From contig NC_088099.1 of the NCBI RefSeq assembly GCF_036370855.1, forward strand, positions 139,169,017-139,233,016: a stretch of DNA of 64,000 bases, written 5' to 3'. Position numbers and translations under genes: made by a program. Source of the stretch: Dromaius novaehollandiae (Eukaryota > Chordata > Aves > Casuariiformes > Dromaiidae). Every line of letters starts with the position of its first letter. Position 1 is the stretch's first letter. Shown in pieces: positions 26,514 through 39,060 of this stretch. The notes beneath the pieces are model-generated. The model was given only the letters and a program-made list of their open reading frames with translations, was not told where the DNA came from and ran no database searches.

Positions 26514-27686
26514 TGAGTGCAGTCAAAGAGAGAGGGAGGAACAAAAGGGATATCAGTCTCTCTAATGCACATCTGATTTAGATGCTCTTCTATGAGCATC
26601 TGAATCTTACCTATTACACCAAACCCATTGCAAAAGTAAAGAGTATCACTGATTCTTCTAGCAAAGACATGCACTAAAGCCATCTATCTGAATGTAAAGC
26701 TTAGCATTTCTTCTTTCAGATGTTTTTCCACTTCTTCATTTATTACTTCATTAACTGCAGGAAAGGATCCCTTATGAATACTGGCTTGTTTTTACAGGAG
26801 CTAGCATGTGCTTTATGTTTCACATTATGCAAAGATTTCAAATTACTGGAACAGATCCTAGTATAATATACAGAAGCAGCCCTTGCTTTTGGGATGTATG
26901 GAAACCAATTTATCTCTGGGTAAGTAATACTGCTTCCTAAATGCCACAATTAGTCTGGTTAAATTGTCATTTTGCAGACCCAGTAGGAAAACAGGTTTTT
27001 TTCCTTGTGTGAAATTCCCTTCTTGGCCGAAATAAAAGTTTTTCGGTCTTTTTTTTTTTCCTGTCCTCTAAAACCACAAAAAAATCCTACAAAATATTCC
27101 CTTTGATCAAATCATACAATTTGATATCCAGAAACGTTTGAGGTAATCCTCAGAAAACATTCATCTCTCACAGCTATTCATTTCTTTACTTGCTTTATTG
27201 ATTGATATGTTTATTTTTACCCTTTAGCTTAAGTACCCCCAACATGCCTAGAGCTCTGGTGTTACACCTCTTCCTATACAGAAGGCACTGTGAAGTCTGC
27301 AGGGCTGGTGTATGCCCAGCACCCAGAAAAGTTATTGTGGAACGGAATAGTAAGGTAAGAACTGTAGCTTAACGAACAGTCAACCACTCATGTTATAAGT
27401 GTGCAATGTTATATTGTGCTATGTCTCACAGGGTGTAATACCTTAAAGAATACATATCCTCATTTGTATACAGCGCCTCTGTTGCCTCCCCTTCAATAGC
27501 TGTGGTGTGTAAGTGAACAGGGTAGAACTTCGGCGGCTTGGAAACCTTTATTTAGTGTCAATGTGATACTCTGAGGGACATGTCGTATAGTATTTTTATA
27601 GAAGTTCTTTCTCCACACCAAAGCCTTACGAAAACAAACCCCAAATTTGGTCCTGGTAATAGTGGACTATTAAAATGTTCAACTGG

Positions 27687-27699
27687 ACACACACACACA
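27687..27699. repeat. short (CA)n run
   Basis: A short dinucleotide run, gacacacacacacat, in otherwise unique sequence. Confidence 0.8.
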
Positions 27700-30600
27700 T
27701 AGCACAGTCTATATGGTGAACGTGCTACAGAAGTAATATAACATATCAACTGCTAGTCTGAATATTTTGTGGTGAAGTATATAAATCGTCAGGGGGATAA
27801 GTCTGAAAATTATTCCTCAAGGGCATATAATTTCATCACCTTAGATGTTGTGCTGCACAAAGGTAGGCTTGAATAGCATGTCATGTCGAGTGTGATAGTT
27901 TGTCTCTGTTGCTGTCCTAATACACTGTTTCTAGCAGGGCCAAAGTAAGGCTTTTTGGCACAATCCTCCCTTCACTCATTCTACCTAACATGCTTGCCTC
28001 AGGGAAGGACGGTGCTCAGTGGAAATTTTACCCCAGCCCAGTCCTAGCATTAAAAATTAGGTTGTTAGCTGTATTTACATATTTGCCCCATCTAGCAGTA
28101 TCCCTGGAGAGCAATCCCTCTTACGTGACCTTGCTGTGGCCCTGATACAACATATTGCTGGAATGAATGAATGAGTTTTAAGAGTCCATTTAATCTCAGG
28201 GCTGCTATCATTAGGTTAGGACCAAATGTGGCCTTTAAAAGTGGTTCTCTGCAGGGGGATGTTTTTCTAACTCTGAAATATTCAGACAGTGGTGAGAAAT
28301 GTATTCTTTTAAAGTGAGCAGGCAACATCTGAAAAAATAGATGCTGTATGCAGGTTCTTTATTAAGGATTATGCAACAGTACCTGTTACCCAAGGTGCTT
28401 TTTAGGAGAGCTCTTAAGTGTGCACTTTTTGTTAGGCACACATCTAAATGCTTTCCTGACTAGGATGCTTTCTTGAATGTTGCCAAAGATCTAATTTCCA
28501 AAAGGATACAGTCCATCTTGGGCAATCCCTTCTGATTTTCCTATGACATTAAAATTTCAGGTTTGGGAATACTTTTATTCATTAGCTGGGAGAAGTTATC
28601 ATCAGTATCATAACTTCCATAGCAATCAGTGAGAGCCTGGCTAATTAAGATGCTTTCTGCAGAAACTGTGATGGTTAAATCTTTCAGGGTCTCTCAAGTG
28701 TGTAAGCTTTTTGTGAAGCTTGTGGCTGCTTTCCCAATACTGGGGGGATTTCTGGATTGGATTGTGATTGGGCAAGTTGGGAAGGAAGCAAATCCCTCAA
28801 GATTAATTTCATCTTTGGCATCAACAACAGAGAAACATTTGCCAGTGGTTCAAACAGATGAGGAACAGATTGCATTTTGAAGGTGATAAAAATGGGAAAA
28901 GGAGGTAGGTCTTCTTTTTTAGTGGAAGGAGAATGTAGCCCCGATGTGGTGGGGACAATCTCCAGCTGCTGCGACCCATCAGATGATAATTAGGGGAAAC
29001 ACACTGAGAAAGTGAGGAGCAGTGACATGAGGCTGAAGATCTCCTTTCCTTGGAAACTTCACCTACATGGAGGTGGGATCATAGTGATGTATGTGGGACA
29101 GAAGCAGATGGCTGAGCAGACACCGTCTGTGACATCTAGCAGAGCGCATGGAAAAAATATCTGAGCAGGAATATTGTCCCCACACTTGTAACGCTTGAAT
29201 GGAGCCATCGTGGCTGAACAGCCTCGGGGAAAGCAGCAGAGGTCTGACAAAATGGATGCTAAAGGCAATGTGCCACTGCACGAGGTCTCCTCAGCTTCAG
29301 AGATGTCCCTCAACCCAGGGCATCCTCTGCTTTGGGGGGCCAGACTTACCCTTATTATGACTGGGAGAAATTCTGCTCCCGGAGGGAATAATTAGGAGAC
29401 TGAGCTGAAGCTCATGTTGAACACACTTTCCTTCACAACAACAAAGTGGTTTTCCTTCACAACAGCCCATCTGACTTGGAGGATAACATTTCTTTAAAAA
29501 CACGGTGCACATCGCATTGTAACAGATGCTGGAGAGGGCTGTGCTGTTCTCTCCATGGCTGCTGGGAACAGAAGCAATGAAATAAGGAGTAAAGTGGGGA
29601 ACTATCTAATCTGAAAAAAACATTCTTCCCCTTGTGAAACCGAGGTCATTCGTGGTAATCATAGCAGCAACAAACGTTTTGATACCCAGACACAAATTAA
29701 TACACTTAGTTAGTGTTACGGGTTAAAACAGTTTGGTTTAAGACATCTGACATCAGTGCTTCTAAATAAGGAAGCCTAAGTAATTTGAAATCTCCTGTTT
29801 TAGTGTCACCATAGAAACAAGCCATGTAAGAAATAAATGAACTATGTTTACAGAGCTGGATCAGCTCTTGCCTGAGTGTATATATAAGGAATAAAACTAA
29901 CAATGGTGGAAGAGTCCAGGGACTGAATATCCCAGTCATCAAAGCATTGAAAAAGCCGTAACATCGTTCGTCCTGTCACCATGTGTTTCTTTGTTCTCTG
30001 TGAAAATGAATTCTGCGCGCTACCCATGTATGCACATTTGCCTTCAGCTCATAATAGTGCCTCACAGTAAGGGAACAAAAAATAACACATTTTCCTGTCA
30101 GGCTGTAGATTTTCTATGAATAGTTCACAAGTGATTTTTCTGTATAAAAGTTGGTTTTTTAGTAAATATGACATTTGAAACTATGCATATTCAAACCAGT
30201 GACTGTTCACCCATTACAGTGGGTAATAAGGAAACTAATGACAAGTGACTAAACCTTTTCCCAGAAGACTTAACAATTTGCATAAGCAATGCCTACCTCC
30301 ACAAGCAACTTCCCATCCCACAAAGACAGTACATTTTTAAGCTAAATGTCATATGTGAAGAACACTTGCAAAAGACAGTAAAGAAGAAATACTGGACCCC
30401 CTGAGCAAATACAATCATTGTTGAACTTAAAAAGCGTCCTGGTTTTCATTTACATAAAATATAAATATTCATATCATCCTAGTAACATAAGAAAGAAGTG
30501 AAATAGTGGTCTATATGGCAGCTCCTGCTTAAAGTTACAACTTCGGAGTTTGATTTAAAACCTGGGCATGCAATTTGTAGAGCACAGAAACTTGTGCAGA

Positions 30601-31213
30601 AGTGCTAAGAACACATACATCACTGAAGTCAGAATGATTTTGGTAAGGAAGAGATCATATTTAAGCAGGTAGTAGAGAAAGAAGAAAGATGGGGTAGTGT
30701 GAGATGGTAGATGTAGAGCACTTCATATAGGATATACAGGAGTTCTTTTGAAATACTGTCCCAAATGCAGTCACAAATCTGGAGAATTACAAAGGGCCGA
30801 TGCCAGTGGTTCTGACCTTGCAGTGCACCACTGATGCTGAAGAAGAGCTTCCCTGATTAGCCGTATTAAGAAAATATATCCTCTGTCCTTGTCCCACCCT
30901 GTTGCCTTCTTTCCTTGCTGCATATCATTTGCACTTCACTATGAGTAAGTGCTGTGGGTAGCACAGCACGACAGTAACTCAGGCATCAACATACTCAGGT
31001 TGTCACAGACTCTATTTTGCAAGGAGCTGACTATTTTGGCAGTAGTTTGGTGAAGTGTGTTATCTTTGGGACAGATTTGGCCATGCCCACGCGAGCAGGA
31101 AGGGGGTGGCTTTGCAGGGCCAAGTGCCAGGGCTGAGAGCCTGCTGCCCACCTTATGTTGGGGAGGGGTGACCATGGACTAGCTCTCGTCTGGCCCTGTG
31201 GACTGAAGGCTCT

Positions 31214-31279
31214 TAGCACTTCAAGTTCATTAAGTGCAATTGTAGCACTCGAAGTTCATTAAGTGCACTTGTAGCACTC
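31214..31279. repeat. 29-bp tandem duplication
   Basis: The unit begins tagcact.., contains aagttcattaagtgca, and occurs twice at a period of exactly 29 bases (starts 31214 and 31243). A third partial copy starts at 31272. The full copies differ at two positions, so the duplication is fairly recent. Confidence 0.9.
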
Positions 31280-33269
31280 ACCTTCTGGTTTGCCTTCATC
31301 CAAATGAATCCATTTTGTGCCTTGTGCCTCATGTACAACATGAAATGAAGCCCAGAGCAGACAGTCAGGAGGTTGCCTCTAAAAAACACTTCCAATCTGA
31401 ACAAAAATGTTCATGTTGACGCATCCTTTGCTGACTGGGGCTGGAGTTCCCAACTTCGAGTGATAGCAGAAGCTGAACAGAGATTTTTCAAATGAGCCAA
31501 GGAGAATCGCCACACCTCACATCTACAGAGTTTCAATGAGAACCGAGTCCCCAAAAGTAAGACCATAATTCCCAAAATCTTGTTTAAGCTTACTTCAAAA
31601 ATAATTACTTGTCTAACATCCTGAAATCAAAGAAGACACTTCAGTAATTCCAGGGTTTTCTTAGTATTTGGCAAACGCAAATGTTGGTCTGTATTCCCAA
31701 ACAGCCTCCAATTTCTAAAGATGATAGAGGGAAGTCAGATTGTTCTAGTCTCTTAGAGCCATCATTCTGTGTTTAATTATTTATTTGCAGGCAAAGAAAC
31801 ACATCTCTTCAGTGGTACTGCTTGTTGGGCTCCATCAGAAATGACCTGGAAGTTTGAATGTGTAGAGGACACTGAATGCACACTGCAGACTCAGATAAGG
31901 CAGGAACAAAAATCTTTTCCATAGCAAACATTTTTAATTATTGGGATGTATTGCCTTTTACTTGCAATGAAAGATATTTTCTGCATTGGAGAGAAGAGTG
32001 CTCCGGGAGCAAAGCCAGGAGTAGCAGCGGTAGGAGGAAGGAAGAGGAGGAATACAGATATTTTTGTTACAAATTGTCCAGAAAGTTGCTGCTTGTAATA
32101 GTTTAGTTAAACAAATAGTACTCACAATTTGTTGCGCTGCAGATGCCGGGGTACTAATGAGGGTAGATAGAAAGATACACAGTAACAATAGTTATTGCTT
32201 TTTACTGTTCTCCATGTGCTTTGAGGGAAGTAAAAGGCAAAAACAAAAAAACAAAAACACCCCTCTCAAATACCATCCCATACATTTTAAAAATTAGATG
32301 TCCACAAAAGCAAACGTCTCTCAGTGCCTTCAGTTACAGAGTAAGTGTTGCAAGAAAGGTAAGATTTGTCGTGGCCTCGGTCTCTGCGTTGGGGCTGGAG
32401 CCGGCTCTCTGTCCGTGGCACATGCACATTTATGCTCTCTTTGCCCTCCAGCTCTCTACACATTTCAAACAGACACATCCCAGGAGAGAAGGATAGGTCA
32501 CATACATGTCTGTCAGTGCGCGGCTGCTCAGCGCACCTCATGAGGAGGACGTGTCACTGACACAGTGGCAGGACCCTGCAGGCAAAAGCGGGCTGGGATT
32601 GCATCCTGGGGCTTGGCTTCCTCCCCGCTGCAGCTCGCGGGGCGATGGGACAGACAGACGCCCCAGCATCCCCAGGATGGTCGCTTGCCGGCCCTGCCAG
32701 AGCCCAGGCTTGTCACCTCTGCAGTCCAGCAGCAATGCCAGGGAGTGACATGAGCTTGCAGCACGTCACAGGCGGTGCTGCCACATGCTAGGTCTGCGCT
32801 GCCGAGCCCAGAGTCTCTCTCCTTCAGCGCGTGCAACATGGTTTTTCGTCTGTCCCTTGGATGCTTGGGGGAACTGGAGATCTGCTGAAGGGAAGCTGGC
32901 ACCCATGCAACATGAGGCGATGAGGAAGAAGGAGGAAATGTTTTATGGGATTTCAGGGGTTTGGGCTTGCTTTCTCTGGGGAGCATCTCTGCCATAGTGA
33001 CCTGAGGACTGGTCACTACTCCTGAACACCTGAAGCATAACTTGTGGGGCATGTCTCCCATATCAGACAGCACTTACAAAGCTGGCAATGGTTAATACCT
33101 GCATGTATTTGATCTGTGGAGACCCAACCAAAGATTTCTCCAAAGCCCTCCTCCATGTAACCCCAGTGCAGTCTTCACCAGAGTGCCAAATTAGTGACAT
33201 GCATGCAGCACGTCTATGATTACTTCCCCTTCTCATGGCTCCTACCAGAAACAGGAAAACGTTCCTGGC

Positions 33270-33410
33270 AGAGCAGGGAGGTTTGGGGTTTGGAAACCAA
33301 AAGATCCAGGTTTAGTCCCTGCTGACCCCAGTACTGGCTGTAATAATTGTAACATATGACAGTGAGGCCTTTGTCATCTGCAGACTTTGCTAGTTCCTAA
33401 ATAAAATGAA
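33270..33410 (+). mobile_element. MIR-like SINE relic
   Basis: The segment 'gtttggaaaccaaaagatccaggtttagtccctgctg' resembles the MIR body (a 'tggagccaggagacctgggttc' type core). It is followed by a degraded 'tgtgacc..tcatctg' type region. It is highly diverged and recognised by eye only. Confidence 0.4.
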
Positions 33411-34190
33411 CACTCCCGCGCAGTGACAAAACTCTAGGTTGACTTGTCAGTCACGGTCAGTTTTACCAAAACCCTGAAAGCCATTTTCAGTAACCAGAGC
33501 TATTGCATGAAAGAGGTCATGTGGTTGGCATGGAAGAACTTCAGCTGTATGGATATGATAAAAATTTAAGTTGTTAGGAACATTCTGAAAAGGAATCTGT
33601 ATTTTATTCTTAAATTTGAAGTAAAATGATGTAGGCAAAGGTTGAACTATACGCATTTCATTCAGAAGCTTGAAAATGTTATAAAAGTTTGAGAAGCTGA
33701 AAGCAAAATTTGGGGCTGGAACCCTAGCTGGGTGATCAGTGCAGGTTCACCTAAAATTGACACGTCAGACTGGAGATTTATAATATTTCCATTATTTCCA
33801 TAAGACCTGAAATTTCTAAGCAAGTGTAATGATTCACTAACATTAGCATGTTTTTTTAACACACAGAAGAGTAGTTGCAAATGTGAATAAAACAGATGTA
33901 CAGCACCACCTCAACAGGATTTTGAGTGTTTGCCTCTATTGCTAATGGGTCATCTGTGCTGTTTCCACAGGATCAGTGCTGCTAACTCTTGCTATTTTAT
34001 TGAGAGTTTCACATGATTATGCTATTCATCATCATGCCAGCATATAAACCCATGGGGCATCTGGATCTGGTTTCTCCCTCACGTTCTCTGCTAGAAGGTT
34101 GTAGCAGCAGCAGCAGAAGAGCTACACAGGAGGAAAACCAGGAGCATCAAGGACAGGAGCAGCTTCTGTTCATGGGTGACTGGTGGACTT

Positions 34191-34700
34191 GCGCTCTATA
34201 GCGCAGAAAAAGGGCAGCTGAGAGGATATGACAGAGAGCTCTGTGAAACCTTGAGTAGCACAGAAAAGGTCATTTGGAAGTGGATGGTTTTCTGTCCTCT
34301 CAAATACAGGAATTTGGGGTAAAACATAAAACTAGGAGGTGGCAGCTTCAGAAGAGATGCAAGAACAAACATATTTGTCACACAACGGATAGATAAATTG
34401 GGGAACTCACTGCTACAGTACACTGGGGATCTAAAAGGCTTAAAAGAGTTAAACATTAATTGAATGTATTAATGGAAGAAAAATCCACAGTGGCCTTTAG
34501 ACACAAACGTACCATCTCTGGTCTAGAAATTCTCTGAGCTGCAAGTCGCAGAAGTCCAGTAAGTATATGAGGAGATTGTCACTATGTTACTGCCTATTTT
34601 TATATTCTTTCCAAAGCATATAAAATTTGCTACTGCCAGAGACAGGATCTTGGGCTAGCTGAACCTTGAATCTCATCCAATATATCTGTTCTTATGATCT
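34191..34700 (+). mobile_element. old CR1-like LINE 3' end
   Basis: The order of blocks matches the amniote CR1 3' region. First comes 'gctgagaggatatgacagag', then 'ggggtaaaacataaaactaggag', then 'caagaacaaacatatttgtcacacaac', then 'ttggggaactcactgct'. It ends with 'gctactgccagagacaggatcttgggctagctgaacc' and a tail near 'ctgttcttatg'. It is far more decayed than the 4.15 kb copy and belongs to a different, older CR1 lineage. Confidence 0.8.
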
Positions 34701-35622
34701 CATATTAACTTTCAGTGAGAGAAAAAGGGGGAGACATTTTAGCAGTCAGGGCTTTAGCTAAAAGCTTTTAATCTTTGAAGCCTGTTTGTTCAGTTCCCAG
34801 AGTCAACCAAAAAGAACCAAACACTCACGCATTTCAAATCAATGTCATGATTTTTTGAGTGATTTGTGATTCTTGAATACTTGGGCTATATGACATAGTA
34901 AACCACTACTCTGATATGTCAAAGGGGTTCAAACCAGAACGTAGATAACAAGCATATTCTCAGCTGTTTTCTGATAATCTTGAGGTGCAATAAATTGCAT
35001 CATTGTTTTGAGCTTATCTTTGATTTTCAGATAAAATATTTTAAAATATTTCTTTCTTATCTATAGATTTTGCCTTCAAGAATAGCAAGAAACAATTGAC
35101 ACTACTTGGCAGTTTTTATTTCTCTGGGACCTTCCTCTGCTAAGTTTTGCATGTGTGTATTTACATATCAACAAGCGTAACCTCCCATGAATCAAATTAA
35201 AAAGTTCTAATTAAAAGATTAAGAATGTAATTTGCTCTACTGCTGTTCTCAATCCAAGAGAGAATCACTAAATAAAGTTGTTAATTTGAACCACGGTATT
35301 GTACTGTATGTGGTTTTATTTTCCCCTCCTCTTTCATTTGAAGTTCTGATTAATAAGTCATAGTCCCAGAGTCAAAAGAGAGAAGAAAAAAGATCATTGC
35401 TCAAAATTATCAGACTGTATAGGAAGCAGATTTAACCATCTCTTTGATTATCTCCCCTGGCCGGGATGAGATATGGTCTACAGTTCATGGCTCATTCCTC
35501 ATAGCTAGTGAGGCAGAAATGCAGTGTAATGAAAATTGATCTATAGAACATATTCAACTAGAGAAATATGAGCAAATAAATTACTTTCAAAGAAAATGAA
35601 AATTAAGAGAGTGTATCAGCAC

Positions 35623-35658
35623 AAATAGACAGACAAATACACAGACAGACGGACAGGC
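35623..35658. repeat. degenerate CAGA/GACA simple repeat
   Basis: The tract atagacagacaaatacacag, then acagacggacagg, is built of imperfect 4-base units. Confidence 0.7.
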
Positions 35659-35840
35659 ATTACTTTTTCCCCAGAAAAGCAGATGGGGTAAGTGCAGGAT
35701 AGATTCGCTGGACAAAGAGTTCATTGCTTCGCCTACATCTAAATCTCACTCTGTGCAACTACAGAAATAGAAAAGCAAAACCAAAAAATCCCAATTTAAT
35801 ATTGTGTTCTTTCACTAATTATCATAAGATAGCATTTTGG

Positions 35841-35854
35841 AAAAAAAAAAAAAA
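35841..35854. repeat. A14 homopolymer
   Basis: An uninterrupted run of 14 A's with no element recognised upstream of it. Confidence 0.9.
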
Positions 35855-35914
35855 GAACAGCTTCACTACTAAAGAACACCCTATTGCAGCAAAATATGGC
35901 TTCAGTTCTTAGCG

Positions 35915-36065
35915 ATTCCTTCAGTTTGTGTGTAACCCAAGGCAAATCACTTATGTTCTCTTTCTTCCATATTTCTTATTTGTCAAATGTGGATAGTGGC
36001 AAACTAGAATTCTGTGGGAATTATTTTAATACATTGAGTGCTTTGATTTCTTTGGGCAACAGGTT
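35915..36065 (+). mobile_element. MIR-like SINE relic, 3' half
   Basis: The 'gtgtaacccaaggcaaatcacttatgttctc' segment matches the MIR 'tgaccttgggcaagtcacttaacctc' plan. 'tatttgtcaaatgtggatagtgg' follows, in the place of MIR's 'catctgtaaaatggggataa'. The block then ends with 'ttaatacattgagtgctttg'. The order of blocks is the evidence. Confidence 0.55.
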
Positions 36066-36189
36066 TATATCAGCATAAAAATAGGTTGGGGAAATAAATG
36101 CATTCCCTCTTATCTGAAATGTGGATCTCTTACGTGGTCATCCCTATGTTCTCAGCAAAGTAATAACAAATGATCTTTCCATCTGTGCA

Positions 36190-36300
36190 GACTCACTGTT
36201 ATAGTACGGAAGAAAAATAACTTCTGTTGTTTAGATGAGCAATCAGAATGTGAGGCAAATCAGGATAAGCAAATGCTCAAGGCTAAAGCCATGTAGTGTC
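36190..36300 (-). mobile_element. possible MIR-like relic, inverted
   Basis: 'tttagatgagcaatcagaatgtgaggcaaatc' followed by 'agcaaatgctcaaggctaaagcc' resembles the complement of the MIR 3' region (dagatgaggaaactgaggc .. cttgcccaaggtcac). It is very diverged. Confidence 0.35.
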
Positions 36301-38929
36301 CAAGAGCATGCACAGACTGAAATGTTCTCATATAAAAGCATTCATGGACTAATTTAAGAAAGGAAATCATAAACATTTGAGTCTATTTGCAGAGAAACCA
36401 TGAAGAGAAAAGGGTTAAATGTTCAGAATAAATTTTTCGTTGCAAATAGCTCAAACAACTCCTATGCATTATTTTGCGTGAAAATGCTGAAAGAATTTGT
36501 TGTGCCTTTTGAGTACGTATTTCATCACCTAAATATACTTACAGATTTTCAGTACAGTTGTTTTCTATGAATGTTTTTTTCTAATGGACTTCTAATTGAA
36601 AGCAGCATGATAAACCATAGGAAGTCCCTGCCCTATCTGAGGAGCTGGTCTGTCTGGGCAGCCTGTCTCTGGGCTGCCCCGGAGCCAAATCTGTGTGCTG
36701 CTCCACCCGAGGGCACAGAGGCTGCAAATCTGACATGAAGGCCATGGAGAAGGAGTGCTGCGCGCGTGGCCTGCCCCGTGTCCGTACCACGGCCCAGCAG
36801 CTTCGGCTGCGCTCCTGCATTGCCCACGCTGCCTGCTGCGCTAGAGACTGCTCAGCCCTGGAGATGTGCCTCAGAGGACACCCTTCAGCTGCACAAGGCT
36901 ACACCGTCAGCAGCCTTTACCCTGATTTACAGACATATGGAGTTGGTATAATTGCTCATTTTGAGCCTTTGTTTTTATGTTCCCTGATTCCAAAAGCAGC
37001 CTTAAGAGGAGAATAGCAGCACACTCGTTCCAGCAGAACGTGTGAACAAATCCTCTGGTGTGGGGTGATTTCAGACAACACGTAGGCAGGTACCGTTCCC
37101 AAAGGGAACTGCTCTCGCATTGTGTCAGGGTGAATTTGAGCCAAAGATGTCAGCCTTGGGCAGATCCTTTCCTCTGTATTCACGCTCCTGTCCAAGTGAA
37201 AAGCCGCTAGCAGCCAAAGGATTAAAAAGCAGCCTCAGCCTCTTCATGTTCATGTTGTTGGTGGGTTTTTTTTTCTTTTTTCCTCTCTGCAGAGTAGTAA
37301 CCTCTGCAATAACACACTGTGACGAGGCTTGTACATAGCTGCACTTCTGCTGAAATGGCCCAAAGCATTATCTCTGAGCAACTCTGCAGCTATAAACTCA
37401 GGCACACTATGATTTACATTTTTTGGCAGTAAGATGGCAGTTCCTTCTGAAATGCAGTGTGGTGGGAGATAGTGAAGAGCTAAAAATGTTGTAATGATGG
37501 AGATCCACTGAAAAGCAGGACTTTAAAAGCAGGCTTTCATTCCTGTGTGTGCAAAATGACATGCACATTTCCATTCCCTGCACATTGCAGGTGCATCCAA
37601 TTTTTTAAATAAAAACACAGACTTACATTAATCCAGCACTTGCCTATGCACAGCTAATAAAACCTGGTTGACAGTTTTGTCATCTCTGTGGTTTTGAGGT
37701 GACAGCTGCTTGTTTTGTGTTTCTCATGACCATAGGTCTTGACCTAACATTTGTGGAAGTTGGTGGAGGACCTTCCTCTACTTTCAGTCATCAGTGAACC
37801 AGGCCTGGGGAGACACTGGGGCTGAAACTGCCTCATGGCATCTCGCCTTTGGGAACCTATTGACATGTGGTAGGTTGTAATTTCTTCTTGCTGAAACAGT
37901 GATGGCTCGAAGGATGCCAGTGTATTAATTTGCTATATGATTTATGGACTTACACACTGGGCCAAGGCAAACATTCAGCTATTGAGTCACCCTGTTCTGA
38001 ACTTTTCCTTTTTGCTTTGAAGCATCACTTTATGTTCTCACTATATCTATTGCCTCTGCTATTTATTCAGAGTTTGCTGTGTGCCTCAGATTAACCTGCA
38101 GCCCTGTTTTTTCACAGTCAGCATGGTCTCATGGACAAATGTGACCTTCCATGCTCAGCGTTACTCTTCCTCAGAAGAATGACTAGAAGAGAGCACAGAG
38201 GCTAAAAGAAATGATGACAGGTCTATTTTCTGATTTGCTTTTATTCAAAGTAATTCCATTGACTCTCTTCCACTTATGAAACTATGGTTGTCTGGGAATT
38301 TTGCATGAACTAAAAATAAAAGTTGCAGAACCATGCCCACTTTCTAAAGGAAAGATGCTCTAGGTTAAATTGTAGCACAAAGCCATATTCAAAGTGCAGT
38401 GATATGACCAACTTTGCCACCAAGGGGATGTGGAGGGAAACTGGGCACCTTCTAGCTTTCCCATGATCCTCCCCAAATCTATGTTGTGATTGTACCCCAA
38501 TTTTCACTCAAGGTGAAAATGACTCCTACTGTCATAGGTACCTTGGAAGTCTGCATGTGGGGATTGTCTGTTTTACTCACCATTTTTGGTCTGAGCACCT
38601 TCCCTGGAATTCCTGCTGGACTTCTATCTGCTGTATTTCTGTTGCAGAACCCAGAAACACTTCCCAACTTTTGGTTCAAGACTCCATGCTCCAGCTGTGC
38701 CATGCCTCCCTTCTAGGGTGAGCTCTGGAAACACTCCCGTGTCTTCCCATCCACAGCAGTGTGATTTTTCTGGACATCATCAGGACATCCAAGACTAAAG
38801 TGTAGGACAGCAGGCAAGAGGGAACAAGCGATTAAAAGAGGAAAGGAAAATGACAGAGACTCTTTTGATATTGCATAGTATTAATTATATTTCAGCTGCA
38901 TTCTAAAAAGAGAAAACAAAGTGAAATGA

Positions 38930-39060
38930 GAACCACTGCTCCATCCTAGTGATGGGCAATTGGTGCACACAGCAATTCAGTGACATACCCATAGTCACCC
39001 AGGAAACCTGCGGCAAATGCAGGAATTAAACCTTGCCAACAAGTACTGTACCTTGACTGT
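38930..39060 (-). mobile_element. MIR-like SINE relic, inverted
   Basis: 'cagtgacatacccatagtcacccaggaaacctgcggcaaatgcaggaattaaacc' follows the complement of MIR (gtgacttgcccaaggtcacacag .. ggcagagctgggattcgaacc). Confidence 0.5.

Larger units (their letters stand above)
23721..34190. other. intergenic DNA, no gene recognised
   Basis: About 10 kb to the right of the CpG island. Open frames are short, overlap on both strands and lack splice context. A possible degraded CR1 tail (gacaggaggttggatcacat) occurs near 25735. The GC-richer patch at 32.36-33.07 kb yields overlapping frames up to 181 codons on opposite strands, with no coding pattern. Minor simple repeats include (CAT)6 at 26496-26513 and (CA)n at 27687-27699. 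Confidence 0.55.

Noticed and set aside
32528..33073. 181-codon minus-strand frame
   Set aside because: Overlapped by several plus-strand frames. The composition is serine/proline-rich without pattern, and no paired splice sites bound it.
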